Numbered from the stretch's first letter, positions 8,369 through 18,147 are shown. The stretch: 64,000 nucleotides of DNA from an uncultured Candidatus Saccharibacteria bacterium (GCA_938042065.1 CALISG010000007.1:59136-123135); one strand, 5' to 3'. Notes: generated from the sequence alone by a model not told the origin. Program-made: numbers and translations.

Positions 8369-10475
8369 AAAACTAAAGCGGCTGTCAAGCAGGCGCCGCG
8401 TCAATATGGTGCGAGCTGAGTGGCAGCACCTCTGTAAAAACAAAATATTACTGCTGTCGATGGCGGTTATTTCCTTTATTCCGATTATGTACAGCGGTTT
8501 TTTCTTGGGTTCAATTTGGGATCCATATGGGCAGGTGAAAAACTTGCCGGTGGCATTTGTTAATGAGGACAAGGGCGCGCAGCTGAACGGTCAAACGGTC
8601 AATATCGGGCAATCGGTTGAACAAAAACTTAAAAATAACCATGATTTGGGCTGGGAGTTTGTAAATAAACAGCAAGCTGATAGCGGCGTAAGCAGCGGAC
8701 ATTTCTATGCGGTGGTGACCGTTCCGACGGATTTCTCAGCAAAAGCGGCGTCAATTACTACTGCTCAACCGCAGCAAGCGGTGATTCGCTACACGACTAC
8801 GCCAGCCAAGAACTATATCGGTTCGCTGGTCAGTAATCAAGCGGCTGAAAAAGTCAAAACGTCGGTGGCTGAGCAAATTACTCAGGCGTACGCTAAAGGT
8901 GTGCTGGAAAATATCGGTAAGCTCGGCGATGGTCTGGAAACAGCGGCAGGCGGCGCAGCTACTTTGCATGGCGGGTTGTCGCAACTGCAAGCGGGCGCGC
9001 AGACGTATACTGGCGGTGTCCGGCAATTGGCGGTAAATCAGCGGGCGATGGCTAATGGTTTAGTGCGGCTCGGCGATGGATCGCGCCAATTGCAGGCAGG
9101 TTTGGGACAATTGTCGAACGGTTTGCCAAGCGAATCGCAAGTTGCGCAGCTAACAAACGGTATGAAACAGTTGCAGGCAGGCCTTAATCAATTAAATACC
9201 AGCGTCCATAATCCATCGCCAATGCTCGTCAGCCAGCAGAATAAGGTGCAGAGTGAAGCGCAAGCTTTGGCGCAAACGATGCAAACGTCTTTAGCTGATT
9301 TATCAGCAGCAGGTGTTGTGTTGAAAGACTTGGGCAGCCAGGCAGTAGCTTCTGGCAGTGGTTCGACAACCATAACTTTACCGCAAATTAGCCAGCTTTC
9401 CCAGGCACTTAGTAAAACGCAAACGATTAGTATGCAAGCAGCTGCGCTGCTTAAAGATTTGCGGATGCTTACCCAAAGTCTGTCAACGCAGCAAGCACAA
9501 TTGCAAACCGGCGTCTCTACGCTGAACAACGGCGTTAACCAGCTGGCGCCGAATGTAACCGCTGCTCTTAACGGCTATAACGGCGTCAGAGCGGCAAATA
9601 ATCGGTTGCTGGCCGGCTCGTCATCGCTAGCGAGTGGTCTGGCGCAGGCGCAAACTGGCAGCCAACAGCTGGCGAATGGCGCGCGGCTGTTAGATAATCG
9701 CTCTGGTGTACTGACGAATGGTGTGTCGCAATTGGCGGACGGCGCAGATACTTTGGCTACGAAATTGGCGGATGCTTCTCGGCAACTCAAAATACAACCA
9801 ACTGGCGCGGCCACTCAGCAACAAATGGCCAGTCCGGTGAAGTCGGAAACGACCAAGCAGGGCGACGTGCCGAATTACGGTTATGCGCTGGCGCCGTACG
9901 TGTTGTCGCTGAGCTTGTTTGTCGGGGCGATTGCTCTGAATATTATTTATCCAATCCGCAAAACTTTTGCCGAGCAAGAAAACGCTTTTCGCTGGTGGCT
10001 GGCCAAAGCTTCGGTTACTGGTGTAGCGGCCTTCGTTCAGGCAACAATCTTGATGCTGATCATAGTTTATTGCCTGGGTCTAGTGCCAGATCATCCAGTG
10101 AACTTCATCGGGGCGATTTATTTGACGTCGTTTGTCTATATGTCGATCGTGTCGCTGTTGGTGATTGTGCTGGACAATCCGGGCCGTTTCTTGGCGATGG
10201 TATTATTAGTATTACAGCTGGGGTCAAGCGAGGGAACATTCCCGATTCAAACAGCCAATGGCTTTTTCCAAGCAGTCAATCCGCTGGTGCCGATGACTTA
10301 TTCTATTCGGGCGCTGCGTCAGGCTATTTCGGGAGGTTTAGGCAGTTCGTTCTATAGCGATAGCATGTGGGTGCTAGCTGGATTCTTGCTGGCGGCTAAC
10401 TTGTTGACAATCGGTTTCTTTATCTACCGCGGCAAGCGAAAATTCGCTCATACTTCGGTGGACGGAGACGATTAA
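8361..10475 (+). CDS. YhgE/Pip family membrane protein
   Basis: A 704-residue member of the YhgE/Pip family (phage infection protein and ESX-associated relatives), related to the membrane part of ABC-2 transporters. One membrane helix lies near residues 30 to 52, followed by a large external region beginning GQVKNLPVAFVNEDKGA, which is diagnostic. The external part contains many short repeats of the type QLxxG and LANG, predicted to form long helices. At least five membrane helices fill the C-terminal 200 residues. It has GGAGG inside the end of the Rrf2 gene and overlaps it. Members have been linked to export or to phage reception; the role here is unknown. Confidence 0.85.
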   Translation: MVEKLKRLSSRRRVNMVRAEWQHLCKNKILLLSMAVISFIPIMYSGFFLGSIWDPYGQVKNLPVAFVNEDKGAQLNGQTVNIGQSVEQKLKNNHDLGWEFVNKQQADSGVSSGHFYAVVTVPTDFSAKAASITTAQPQQAVIRYTTTPAKNYIGSLVSNQAAEKVKTSVAEQITQAYAKGVLENIGKLGDGLETAAGGAATLHGGLSQLQAGAQTYTGGVRQLAVNQRAMANGLVRLGDGSRQLQAGLGQLSNGLPSESQVAQLTNGMKQLQAGLNQLNTSVHNPSPMLVSQQNKVQSEAQALAQTMQTSLADLSAAGVVLKDLGSQAVASGSGSTTITLPQISQLSQALSKTQTISMQAAALLKDLRMLTQSLSTQQAQLQTGVSTLNNGVNQLAPNVTAALNGYNGVRAANNRLLAGSSSLASGLAQAQTGSQQLANGARLLDNRSGVLTNGVSQLADGADTLATKLADASRQLKIQPTGAATQQQMASPVKSETTKQGDVPNYGYALAPYVLSLSLFVGAIALNIIYPIRKTFAEQENAFRWWLAKASVTGVAAFVQATILMLIIVYCLGLVPDHPVNFIGAIYLTSFVYMSIVSLLVIVLDNPGRFLAMVLLVLQLGSSEGTFPIQTANGFFQAVNPLVPMTYSIRALRQAISGGLGSSFYSDSMWVLAGFLLAANLLTIGFFIYRGKRKFAHTSVDGDD

Positions 10476-10496
10476 ACCTCTTTCAAATTTCTAAGG

Positions 10497-10536
10497 AAAT
10501 GCCAGTGTCTTAAGGGAAAACGGCGCTGGTATTTTA
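10497..10536 (+). terminator. Rho-independent terminator
   Basis: A 13-bp stem with three G-U pairs (AAATGCCAGTGTC with GGCGCTGGTATTT) followed by a short T-rich end. It closes the Rrf2-pip operon. Confidence 0.65.
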
Positions 10537-10554
10537 GTTGGCGCAGGGTCATTT

Positions 10555-10583
10555 TTGACAAAATACGGGCAGTTTGCTAGAAT
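10555..10583 (+). promoter_or_regulatory. Promoter of RNase J gene
   Basis: A consensus TTGACA, 17-base spacer and TGC-TAGAAT. The start would fall near 10590, leaving a leader of about 80 nt that contains a short AGAGG/CCTCT hairpin before the AAAGGAG site. Confidence 0.8.
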
Positions 10584-10672
10584 AAAGCTACTAACGAGAG
10601 GGATTTCTAGCGAGTAAAAGTACCTCTCTACCTGGTTTTTAGATTATTGTAATAAAAAAGGAGTATAACAAT

Positions 10673-12790
10673 ATGGGTCAGCGGCGACTGGCAACCCCCA
10701 AAGGCGATGATACTAGTAAACGCCCTTTGCAGGTTAAACAAAAATCAACCAATACTGTACTGAACGCGACAACTACGCGCAAAGGCGAAGTCTTTCGGGC
10801 GCAGCGGCGGATGTCGGAAGGTGTGAATGCGCAGGCTAGCCAGCATCTGATTAATGTGCCGGTTAATAAATCGGTATACAACGGCTATGGTGGCAAGCAA
10901 TTCAGTCTAAAAGACCAGCCGAAACGTCCGCGGGCGCCACGGCCAACGCTGAAGGTGATTCCGATTGGCGGTGTCGGCGAGATGGGTATCGGCAAGAACA
11001 TGACGGCGATTGAATACGACAACGATATCATCGTCATTGATATGGGGTTCTTGTTCCCAGGCAGCGATTATCCGGGTATTAATTACATCATTCCCGACAC
11101 CCAATGGTTGGAAGAGAATAAACACCGGATTCGCGCGCACGTCTTTACGCATGGCCATCTCGACCACATTGGCGCATTCCGGCATATCATACCGAAATTG
11201 CCAGCACCAGTTTATGGCACGAAGTTCACGCTTGGCATGCTGCAGCGGACGATGGAAGAGACAGATGGCACTTTCACGCCAGAATACCATGAATTAAATC
11301 CAGAAAATCATGATACTGTACAACTTTGTGATTCATTTAGTATTGAACTAGTACGTGTCAATCACTCGATTCCAGATGCAGCTGCCGTGGTGGTGCGGAC
11401 GCCAGTTGGTAATATCCTCTCGAGCGGCGACTGGCGTATTGAAGAAAATCCGGTCGATGGCAAGAAATTCGATTTTAATCGGATTAGCGAAATCGCCGAG
11501 AAAGAAGGCTTCTTGCTGTTTATGAACGAGTCGACTAACTGTGAAAGCGACGGTACCCATACACACGGTGAATTCGACATTCAGCACAGTATGGGCGAGG
11601 TGATGGATAAATGGTCAAAAAGCCGGATTATTGTCAGTAGCTTTTCTAGCCAGTTGCATCGGATTCAGCTACTTCTCGAGGAAGCGAAAAAGCATGATCG
11701 CAAAGTAGCGTTTGCTGGGTTTAGTATGATTCAGAATCTAGAGGTGGCGCTGCGTTCGGGTGTGATTAAAGTGCCGAAAGATACCGTCGTTAAGATGGAA
11801 GATTTGATTAAATTGCCTGATAATAAGGTAACGATTGTCTGTACTGGTAGTCAGGGCGAGTTCAATGCGGTACTTAACCGGATGGCGACTGGCGCCCACA
11901 AATACGTTAAGATTAAGGGCTCGGACGTAGTGGTCTTGAGCTCGAACCCAATCCCTGGCAATGAAAAATATGTGGTGCGGACAGTTGATGGCCTGATGCG
12001 CGAGGGCGGCGAGATCATCCAAAATGGCAAAACACACCTAACTGGTATCGGGCCGCTGCACCTATCGGGTCACGGCTATTACGATGACCACGTGCGGGTG
12101 ATTAATGCGGTCAAACCGAAGTATTATCTGCCTAATCACGGCGAGTTTCATATGTTAGTACACAATGCACGCTTGGCCGAGAAAGAATGCGGTATTCCAC
12201 GGCAAAATATATTTGTTTGTGATCCAGGCGATATCATTGAGTTTAATAGCGATGGCGCGCACAAAATTGGCCGCATTGTTCACTCTGGCGGTACGATGTA
12301 TGATGATGCTGGCGCGGTAGTCAGCGAAGTGGTGCTCAAAGACCGTATCCACATGAGTCAAGAAGGTATATTTATAGTCATATTGACGGTTCAGCGCGGT
12401 ACGGGGCGGCTCTTGACCAGTCCAGACATTATCAGCCGCGGGTTTATTTACATGCGCGATAATGAAGAGCTAATGGGAATGATCCGCCAATATCTCAAGC
12501 AGAAAGCGGCGCGCAGTTTCTCTGGTAAATATGATATAGAGGTGGTTAAAAAGGAAATCAAAGACGAAGTAACGCATATTTTGTATGATCAGACGCGGCG
12601 AACGCCAATTGTAATTCCAGTGGTTAATGAAGTTGGCGGCGCAGCGAAAGCACACGGCCGCGCTCCGCAAACTAAATCTGCTGGCCAGCCGTTGATGCCG
12701 CAGCCGTCAGGCAAGCGTTTCCCGCGCAAACAGACCCCTGATACCGAGACAGTAGTGCCGCGCGGCCGTTCAGATAGCCGCTCGTACTAA
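10673..12790 (+). CDS. rnj: Ribonuclease J
   Basis: A 705-residue RNase J, an endo- and 5' to 3' exoribonuclease of the metallo-beta-lactamase/beta-CASP family, used in mRNA decay and rRNA maturation. About 90 basic residues precede the catalytic core, which starts LKVIPIGGVGEMGIGKNMT. The metal motif HGHLDH is at residues 160 to 165. The beta-CASP part ends with LHLSGHGYYDDH and LPNHGEFHML, both typical. The C-terminal tail after about residue 655 is Pro/Lys/Arg-rich. The usual SDSTN motif reads NESTN. The ATG has AAAAGGAG upstream and a strong promoter. RNase J proteins are usually about 555 residues, so the N-terminal extension is unusual and may bind RNA or partners. Confidence 0.96.
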   Translation: MGQRRLATPKGDDTSKRPLQVKQKSTNTVLNATTTRKGEVFRAQRRMSEGVNAQASQHLINVPVNKSVYNGYGGKQFSLKDQPKRPRAPRPTLKVIPIGGVGEMGIGKNMTAIEYDNDIIVIDMGFLFPGSDYPGINYIIPDTQWLEENKHRIRAHVFTHGHLDHIGAFRHIIPKLPAPVYGTKFTLGMLQRTMEETDGTFTPEYHELNPENHDTVQLCDSFSIELVRVNHSIPDAAAVVVRTPVGNILSSGDWRIEENPVDGKKFDFNRISEIAEKEGFLLFMNESTNCESDGTHTHGEFDIQHSMGEVMDKWSKSRIIVSSFSSQLHRIQLLLEEAKKHDRKVAFAGFSMIQNLEVALRSGVIKVPKDTVVKMEDLIKLPDNKVTIVCTGSQGEFNAVLNRMATGAHKYVKIKGSDVVVLSSNPIPGNEKYVVRTVDGLMREGGEIIQNGKTHLTGIGPLHLSGHGYYDDHVRVINAVKPKYYLPNHGEFHMLVHNARLAEKECGIPRQNIFVCDPGDIIEFNSDGAHKIGRIVHSGGTMYDDAGAVVSEVVLKDRIHMSQEGIFIVILTVQRGTGRLLTSPDIISRGFIYMRDNEELMGMIRQYLKQKAARSFSGKYDIEVVKKEIKDEVTHILYDQTRRTPIVIPVVNEVGGAAKAHGRAPQTKSAGQPLMPQPSGKRFPRKQTPDTETVVPRGRSDSRSY

Positions 12791-12878
12791 CAGATAGCGC
12801 TATTGCTTTTTGTAGTAATTTATGCTACAATAGTAGTATACCCTTTTAGATATAAACAGAGTACAATAGTTAACGGTT

Positions 12879-15125
12879 ATGGTAAAGAAAAAGACGACGC
12901 GAACTCGAAAATCGACTAAAACAACCCGTGCGGCGCGCGCTAGCAAAGCAGCGAAAGCGCCAGCGCCGCAGCATGAAGTACCCTCGGGGTTTTGGCCGCA
13001 GGTTGCAGCGGTGCTGCTGATGGCGTTCTCGGTGTTGCTGGTGGTATCGTGGTTTGGGGCGGGCGGTCCGCTGCTTAACCAGATGCTAGAAGTGTCTAAA
13101 CGTGTAATTGGCTGGGCGGTTTATACAGTGCCGTTTATTGGCTTGTATGTAGCGATTAGAATATTTGGCGCCGAGAACAACCGATTACCGGCAGTGATGA
13201 AATTTGCCTCAATTTTGATGGTTGTTTGGTTCAGCGGTTTGCTCGGGTTATTTCGCGAAAAGGGTGCGCCGTCGACTGGCGGTGTTGTTGGCGATGGTTT
13301 GAACTCAGTCGTCTTGTCACTGGTCAATATACCAGTCGGTGTTTTTATTTATATTTTGCTGATTGCGATTACGCTATTGTTTGTGTTGCAACTGCGGTTT
13401 AGCGATATTGCAGCAATGTTCAAGACGGCAGTAGCCAGCAACGAAAAGGCAGAGAACGAAGCTAATGTCCAGGTCATGCGCAAAGCTGCCGAAGATGATC
13501 ACGGCAAGATGGACGATTTCAAGCTTAACGAAGGCGTGCCGACAGTATCGCAGGACGATAGCAAGCAAAGCTCAAAGCTCAAAGCTAAATCGCAGCCGAA
13601 AAAGCTCGAAACCGATCGCGACGACAAAACAGCGATGCTGGCGGTTAGCGACCCGAACTGGCAATTTCCAAGCCTTGATTTGCTAGAGAAGAAGGAAGCG
13701 CCAGCTGATGCGGGCGATATCAAGCAGAATGCGCGCATTATCCAAGACACTTTGCGTGAATTTAACATTAATGTCGATATGGAAGGCGCTAATATCGGTC
13801 CGAAAGTGACTCAGTATACGCTGCGTCCGCCGGCGGGCATCAAGCTGAGCAAAATTACAGCGCTAGAAACCAATATTGCGCTGAATTTGGCAGCATCGAG
13901 CTTGCGCATGGAGGCGCCGATTCCAGGTAAAAAAGCTGTCGGTATCGAAGTACCGAACAAAAAAGCGGCTGACGTACGTATCCGTTCAATTTTAGAAAGC
14001 GCTGAATGGCGCCGCCGCAAAGAGCCGCTGAGTTTTGCGATTGGTAAAGATATTTCAGGACTGCCGTTTGTCGGGGAGCTTAACAAAATGCCGCACTTGC
14101 TAGTGGCTGGTCAAACTGGATCAGGTAAGTCGGTGATGATCAATACGCTGCTAAGCAGCTTGCTGTATCGTAACGCACCGAGCGATATGAAGTTGATTTT
14201 GGTTGATCCGAAACAGGTTGAAATGGCACCGTATCAAGATATACCGCACTTATTAACACCGGTGATTGTCGAGCCAGAAAAGACAATGAGCGCACTGAAG
14301 TGGGCGGTTAATGAGATGGAGCGCCGTTATAGTTTGCTGGCCGAAGAGCGAGTACGCGACATCAAAACTTACAATGAGCGCGCTAAGGCAAAAGGTAAGA
14401 AAATTGGCGTTGCCGATGAAAAGGGCAATGTACAGCAAGTTGATGAAGGTACAATGCCGTATATCGTGATTGTGATTGACGAGATGGCTGATCTGATGAT
14501 GGTAGCCAAGCGCGATGTCGAGGGCTTAATTGTTCGTTTGGCGCAGAAGGCGCGAGCGGTTGGTATTCATCTGGTGCTAGCGACGCAGCGTCCGAGCGTT
14601 GATGTGATTACCGGTCTCATCAAGGCAAATGTGCCGGCGCGAATTGCCTTTACAGTGGCCAGCCAGACCGATAGCCAGACAATTCTCGACCAGGCTGGCG
14701 CCGAGAAATTGCTGGGCCAAGGAGACATGCTGATCAAAACTGCTAGTATGCCGAAGCCGAAGCGTATTCAGGGCGCTTGGGTGATGGACAGCGAGGTGAA
14801 CAAAATTACTGATCAGCTGCGGATGCAGGCGCCGCCGCAGTACAATGATGAAATCGTTAGCCAGCCAGTGCAATTGAATGGTAAGGGCGGCGTGGTGATG
14901 GACTTCGGCAGTAATGGTAGCGATGATAAGTTTAAAGATGCGGTACGCGTGGTTATTGAGCGCAAAAAAGCGTCTACAAGCATGCTGCAGACTCGCTTGG
15001 GGATTGGCTATCAACGGGCGGCGCGGATTATCGAGGAAATGGAAGAGCGGGGTATTATTGGTGCGGCAAACGGTTCAAAACCACGCGACGTATTGATATC
15101 CAGCGTCGATGATCTAGATATATAA
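12879..15125 (+). CDS. ftsK: DNA translocase FtsK/SpoIIIE
   Basis: A 748-residue DNA translocase that moves chromosomal DNA at the division septum. The very basic N-terminus (KKKTTRTRKSTKTTR) is followed by four membrane helices (roughly residues 38 to 175), a short charged linker and the motor. The Walker A motif AGQTGSGKSV is near residue 410 and Walker B is YIVIVIDEMADLMMV. The C-terminal gamma winged helix (STSMLQTRLGIGYQRAARI) that reads polar DNA motifs is present. No clear ribosome binding site precedes the ATG; TACAAT boxes lie 11 and about 50 bases upstream. A Xer-like recombinase elsewhere in the window is its likely functional partner. Confidence 0.97.
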   Translation: MVKKKTTRTRKSTKTTRAARASKAAKAPAPQHEVPSGFWPQVAAVLLMAFSVLLVVSWFGAGGPLLNQMLEVSKRVIGWAVYTVPFIGLYVAIRIFGAENNRLPAVMKFASILMVVWFSGLLGLFREKGAPSTGGVVGDGLNSVVLSLVNIPVGVFIYILLIAITLLFVLQLRFSDIAAMFKTAVASNEKAENEANVQVMRKAAEDDHGKMDDFKLNEGVPTVSQDDSKQSSKLKAKSQPKKLETDRDDKTAMLAVSDPNWQFPSLDLLEKKEAPADAGDIKQNARIIQDTLREFNINVDMEGANIGPKVTQYTLRPPAGIKLSKITALETNIALNLAASSLRMEAPIPGKKAVGIEVPNKKAADVRIRSILESAEWRRRKEPLSFAIGKDISGLPFVGELNKMPHLLVAGQTGSGKSVMINTLLSSLLYRNAPSDMKLILVDPKQVEMAPYQDIPHLLTPVIVEPEKTMSALKWAVNEMERRYSLLAEERVRDIKTYNERAKAKGKKIGVADEKGNVQQVDEGTMPYIVIVIDEMADLMMVAKRDVEGLIVRLAQKARAVGIHLVLATQRPSVDVITGLIKANVPARIAFTVASQTDSQTILDQAGAEKLLGQGDMLIKTASMPKPKRIQGAWVMDSEVNKITDQLRMQAPPQYNDEIVSQPVQLNGKGGVVMDFGSNGSDDKFKDAVRVVIERKKASTSMLQTRLGIGYQRAARIIEEMEERGIIGAANGSKPRDVLISSVDDLDI

Positions 15126-15177
15126 AAATATAAACATTTGCCTGATACTTATTATATCTTTATGAGATTAAAATTTT

Positions 15178-15993
15178 CTAATTGCTGGCGCTAGATTTGT
15201 ATTCACCTAGTATAGTAACCTCGTGATTGCTGCGCTCAATGTCGCGGATAGCTTGATAAAGCGGTTGTCCAGCGCAGTCGACGACAATAAAAAACTTGTA
15301 TTTCCAAGGCTGACCGACGATTGGCTGCGATTGTAATTTGGCGAGATTGATACGGCGCTTGGCGAATATCTGTAATACCTCGACGAGGGCGCCAGGCTGA
15401 TGGTCGGTGGTGATGACCAGAGAAGCACGATTAGCATCAGCAGGCGCATTAGACGGTTCAATTACCAAAAAGCGGGTGATATTATCGGGATTGTCGTGGA
15501 TGGAACGCTGTAGTATTGGCAAATTATATAATTCAGCAGCAGTTTGGCTAGCGATAGCGGCGCATTGCCGGGAGCCATTTTGCTTGATAAATTCGACGGC
15601 GCCAGCGGTATCAAAAAATTCAATAGGTGTTGCCTGCGGTAGGTGTTCCTGCAAGAAATAGCGGCATTGAGAAAGAGCTACCGGGTGAGAATAAACCTCA
15701 GTAATATCGCTGATTTTGGCGTTTGGCAGACCGATTAGCATTTGCTCGACAGGCAGCTTGATTTCGCCGACGATCGGCGCACTGCATTCCTCGATATAAC
15801 GGTAAACTTCGTTAATGCTGCCAAATAGGGTGTTTTCGACCGCTGTAACGATCGCGTCGGCGCTACCGTCGTCGTAGGCGGCGAAAACTTCGCTAAACGT
15901 TGTACAGGGGATGAGTTTGGCACTAGCTCCGTACCATTGGCGGGCGGCCTGGTCGTGGAAGGAGCCGGCTTGGCCTTGGATTGCGACATGCAT
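15178..15993 (-). CDS. pheA: Prephenate dehydratase
   Basis: A 271-residue monofunctional prephenate dehydratase that turns prephenate into phenylpyruvate in phenylalanine synthesis. The catalytic domain shows HVAIQGQAGSFHDQAA, AVENTLFGSINEVYRY and the active-site TRF (NITRFLVI). The C-terminal ACT domain keeps PGALVEVLQIFAKRRINL, but the phenylalanine-binding ESRP motif reads QSQP, so feedback control may be altered. The ATG at 15993 is chosen because the protein family starts here and because an extended -10 lies exactly six bases upstream; an in-frame upstream codon would lie above that promoter. No other aromatic pathway gene is in the window. Confidence 0.92.
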   Translation of the reverse strand: MHVAIQGQAGSFHDQAARQWYGASAKLIPCTTFSEVFAAYDDGSADAIVTAVENTLFGSINEVYRYIEECSAPIVGEIKLPVEQMLIGLPNAKISDITEVYSHPVALSQCRYFLQEHLPQATPIEFFDTAGAVEFIKQNGSRQCAAIASQTAAELYNLPILQRSIHDNPDNITRFLVIEPSNAPADANRASLVITTDHQPGALVEVLQIFAKRRINLAKLQSQPIVGQPWKYKFFIVVDCAGQPLYQAIRDIERSNHEVTILGEYKSSASN

Positions 15994-15999
15994 TCTAGC

Positions 16000-16005
16000 A
16001 TCATA
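16000..16005 (-). promoter_or_regulatory. Extended -10 box (TGCTATGAT) of leaderless pheA
   Basis: On the minus strand TGC-TATGAT is followed by six bases and the pheA ATG. There is no ribosome binding site. Confidence 0.65.
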
Positions 16006-16089
16006 GCACAATTTTGATTTGGGCTGCAAAAAGATTGGCGCGAGGGGTTAAAAAGATTAAATGCCGTAGTAGGCTGGGTTAGTTCGGGC

Positions 16090-16095
16090 TATAAT
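16090..16095 (+). promoter_or_regulatory. -10 box (TATAAT), near-leaderless gene
   Basis: TATAAT is followed by seven bases and the ATG at 16103, with no Shine-Dalgarno sequence. Confidence 0.6.
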
Positions 16096-16102
16096 AACTT
16101 AT

Positions 16103-17197
16103 ATGAAGCAGTTAGATTTTTCACCGTTATATACGCCAATGTCCGAGTCTGAGGTGCAGTGGTTTCGGCAGTATTACCAGAACTTTAATGTCGAGCGGAA
16201 ACCTGAGGGAGTTTTAATACAAGTACTGAGCATACTTTTTACCATTTTTATGATAGGCTCAGGTATAATTACGCTTTTTGTGCCGACATCGGACTCTGTT
16301 GCTACTCGTATTTTGATAGCTCCGATGCAGATTCTCGTAATTGTATCGTTTGTTATCTTTATTGTGTACCAATTCAGACGTTTAGTTGATACAAAAAGGG
16401 CGACTGGCGAACGATATATGCTGGCAGCTTTAAGCAAATTTGCTGGGTTAAATCAGCTTGATTTCATGCCGTATGTAGAAAACCCTGATAACTCCGGCGT
16501 TATTTTTAATCAAGAGTGGGCTTATGATAAGATTTCGCGCAATGTTTTGTTCGGTACGCTCAGCGGCAAACTTAACTTCCAAATGGGCTGGTATGAGCAT
16601 AAAGATGCAGAAAATCGTGCGGAGAGTAGCGGAGGCGATCATTATTGGCGCTATTTGCGGATTGATATGAATCGGAATTTGCCGCATATTATTCTTGATT
16701 CAACGGTCGATAATGTTAATATACTTGGTAAAGTTTTTAATAATTTGCCGGACGATATTGATCCTGACCAGCGGCTTAGTTTGGAGGGGAATTTTAACGA
16801 TTACTTTACGCTGTACGCGCCAAAAGATTACGAGCGGGATGCCTTTTATATTTTCACGCCTGATTTGATGGCGCTGTTGATTGATGGTGCGACGTGGTGC
16901 GATGTCGAGATAGTGGATAACCAGATATATTTTTATAGCGCCTATCATAAATTCGATTACGCAAAAGAAATGGAATTTGTGTGGAAAGCGTTTCATATCA
17001 TGAATATCATGGGTGCTAAGCTGTATAATCAGACGGATTATTATGCCGATGAGCGAATTGGCAATCGGCAGCTCGATATTGTCGCCGACCAGGGCAAACG
17101 CTTGAAAAATTACGTGCCGTTGATCAGTACTATTGTCGCTGTGCTGGCTACGATATATTTCATCGTCTTTCATGTGGCTGTGCTGTTTGTTAGGTAG
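16103..17197 (+). CDS. Unknown membrane protein with cytoplasmic middle domain
   Basis: A 364-residue protein. Two membrane helices lie near residues 33 to 55 and 70 to 92, and a third near the C-terminus (about 338 to 360, PLISTIVAVLATIYFIVFHV). Between them is a soluble domain of about 240 residues with many aromatic residues and the segment SRNVLFGTLSGKLNFQMGW. The layout resembles proteins of the DUF3137 type, but I cannot confirm this. It stands alone between the divergent pheA gene and a gene with its own promoter. Confidence 0.75.
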   Translation: MKQLDFSPLYTPMSESEVQWFRQYYQNFNVERKPEGVLIQVLSILFTIFMIGSGIITLFVPTSDSVATRILIAPMQILVIVSFVIFIVYQFRRLVDTKRATGERYMLAALSKFAGLNQLDFMPYVENPDNSGVIFNQEWAYDKISRNVLFGTLSGKLNFQMGWYEHKDAENRAESSGGDHYWRYLRIDMNRNLPHIILDSTVDNVNILGKVFNNLPDDIDPDQRLSLEGNFNDYFTLYAPKDYERDAFYIFTPDLMALLIDGATWCDVEIVDNQIYFYSAYHKFDYAKEMEFVWKAFHIMNIMGAKLYNQTDYYADERIGNRQLDIVADQGKRLKNYVPLISTIVAVLATIYFIVFHVAVLFVR

Positions 17198-17235
17198 GGC
17201 GGCGCATGGCTGTTTATTTAGGTAATGCTAAAACA

Positions 17236-17264
17236 TTGACAAAATAGCAAATATAGAGTATAAT
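17236..17264 (+). promoter_or_regulatory. Consensus sigma-70-like promoter
   Basis: TTGACA, 17 bases, TATAAT. It drives the membrane-anchored protein gene at 17319 and is the closest match to consensus in the window, so this gene may be strongly expressed. Confidence 0.85.
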
Positions 17265-17318
17265 CATAAGTGTTTTACATAATTAACTGCCTGTGGGTAA
17301 GAAGGATACGATAAATAT

Positions 17319-18119
17319 ATGAATAAAACTAGAGAATTTAAGCACTCTACTGGAACCGCTGAAGAAGCGGATAAAAAAGAAAAATACCGTCGCACGAGGA
17401 AATTCGGTGCTCTCATCCTATCTGTTATAGTGGCCGTTGGTATTGGGCATAAACTAGGTGAGCCTGCGCTGGACGATAAACAATTGAATGAAGCGACAAG
17501 TATAGCAGCCGAGGCTGTTTCGGATAAAATGGGGGAATTTGAAGGAGAAAATTCCACTTATACTTATAGTAACGAGGATGGTAGCTCTTCTAGTTATCGC
17601 AACAGCCAAGGCGATTCTATGGATTTACTTGCGTATAGCAGAGCTGAGTCCCTTCCAAATCCGCTTACTGGTGAGGTCGAAGAGCCAGGTACGTATGTTA
17701 TGATTACTGTAAATGATAGAAATAATGAGAAGAGTGACGAATATGACAAGGGTAGGGTAACAGAGACAGATTTCATATTTAAATCTGACAACCCCCAAGA
17801 TATCGATAGTCTAGTAGATGATGGCGAACTAACCATAGACGAGGTTAAGGATTTTATAAAAAGTGATGGTGTTAGCGTCAGCGAGATTTCGTCGCTTGAA
17901 GACGCTAACGAAGACAAAAAACTTGATTGGGAGACGATAGATTATAGCGCTTACAATGGCGGCGATGACCATTGGAAATTTAGTGTAAATAAAGAGGACG
18001 GTGCGAGTGGATACGAGGATAGCGATGAAATAGGAAATGTTTTTACAGGCGATAACGCAGTGAGAGAAATGCAGAATGTGATTGATAATGTAGAAAGTAA
18101 TTGGGGTAAATCTAAATAA
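17319..18119 (+). CDS. Membrane-anchored acidic protein of unknown function
   Basis: A 266-residue protein with a basic N-terminus (residues 1 to 28), one membrane helix or uncleaved signal (about 29 to 46: FGALILSVIVAVGIGHKLG) and a very acidic, Ser- and Asp-rich external part. Repeated Asp/Asn-rich loops such as DANEDKKLDWETID look like calcium-binding turns, but no regular EF-hand is complete. I do not recognise the family. A consensus promoter lies upstream and a strong terminator downstream, so it is a single-gene unit. AAGAAGGA precedes the start. Confidence 0.75.
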   Translation: MNKTREFKHSTGTAEEADKKEKYRRTRKFGALILSVIVAVGIGHKLGEPALDDKQLNEATSIAAEAVSDKMGEFEGENSTYTYSNEDGSSSSYRNSQGDSMDLLAYSRAESLPNPLTGEVEEPGTYVMITVNDRNNEKSDEYDKGRVTETDFIFKSDNPQDIDSLVDDGELTIDEVKDFIKSDGVSVSEISSLEDANEDKKLDWETIDYSAYNGGDDHWKFSVNKEDGASGYEDSDEIGNVFTGDNAVREMQNVIDNVESNWGKSK

Positions 18120-18147
18120 TAAATTAAAAAATAAGGATTATTAGGAT

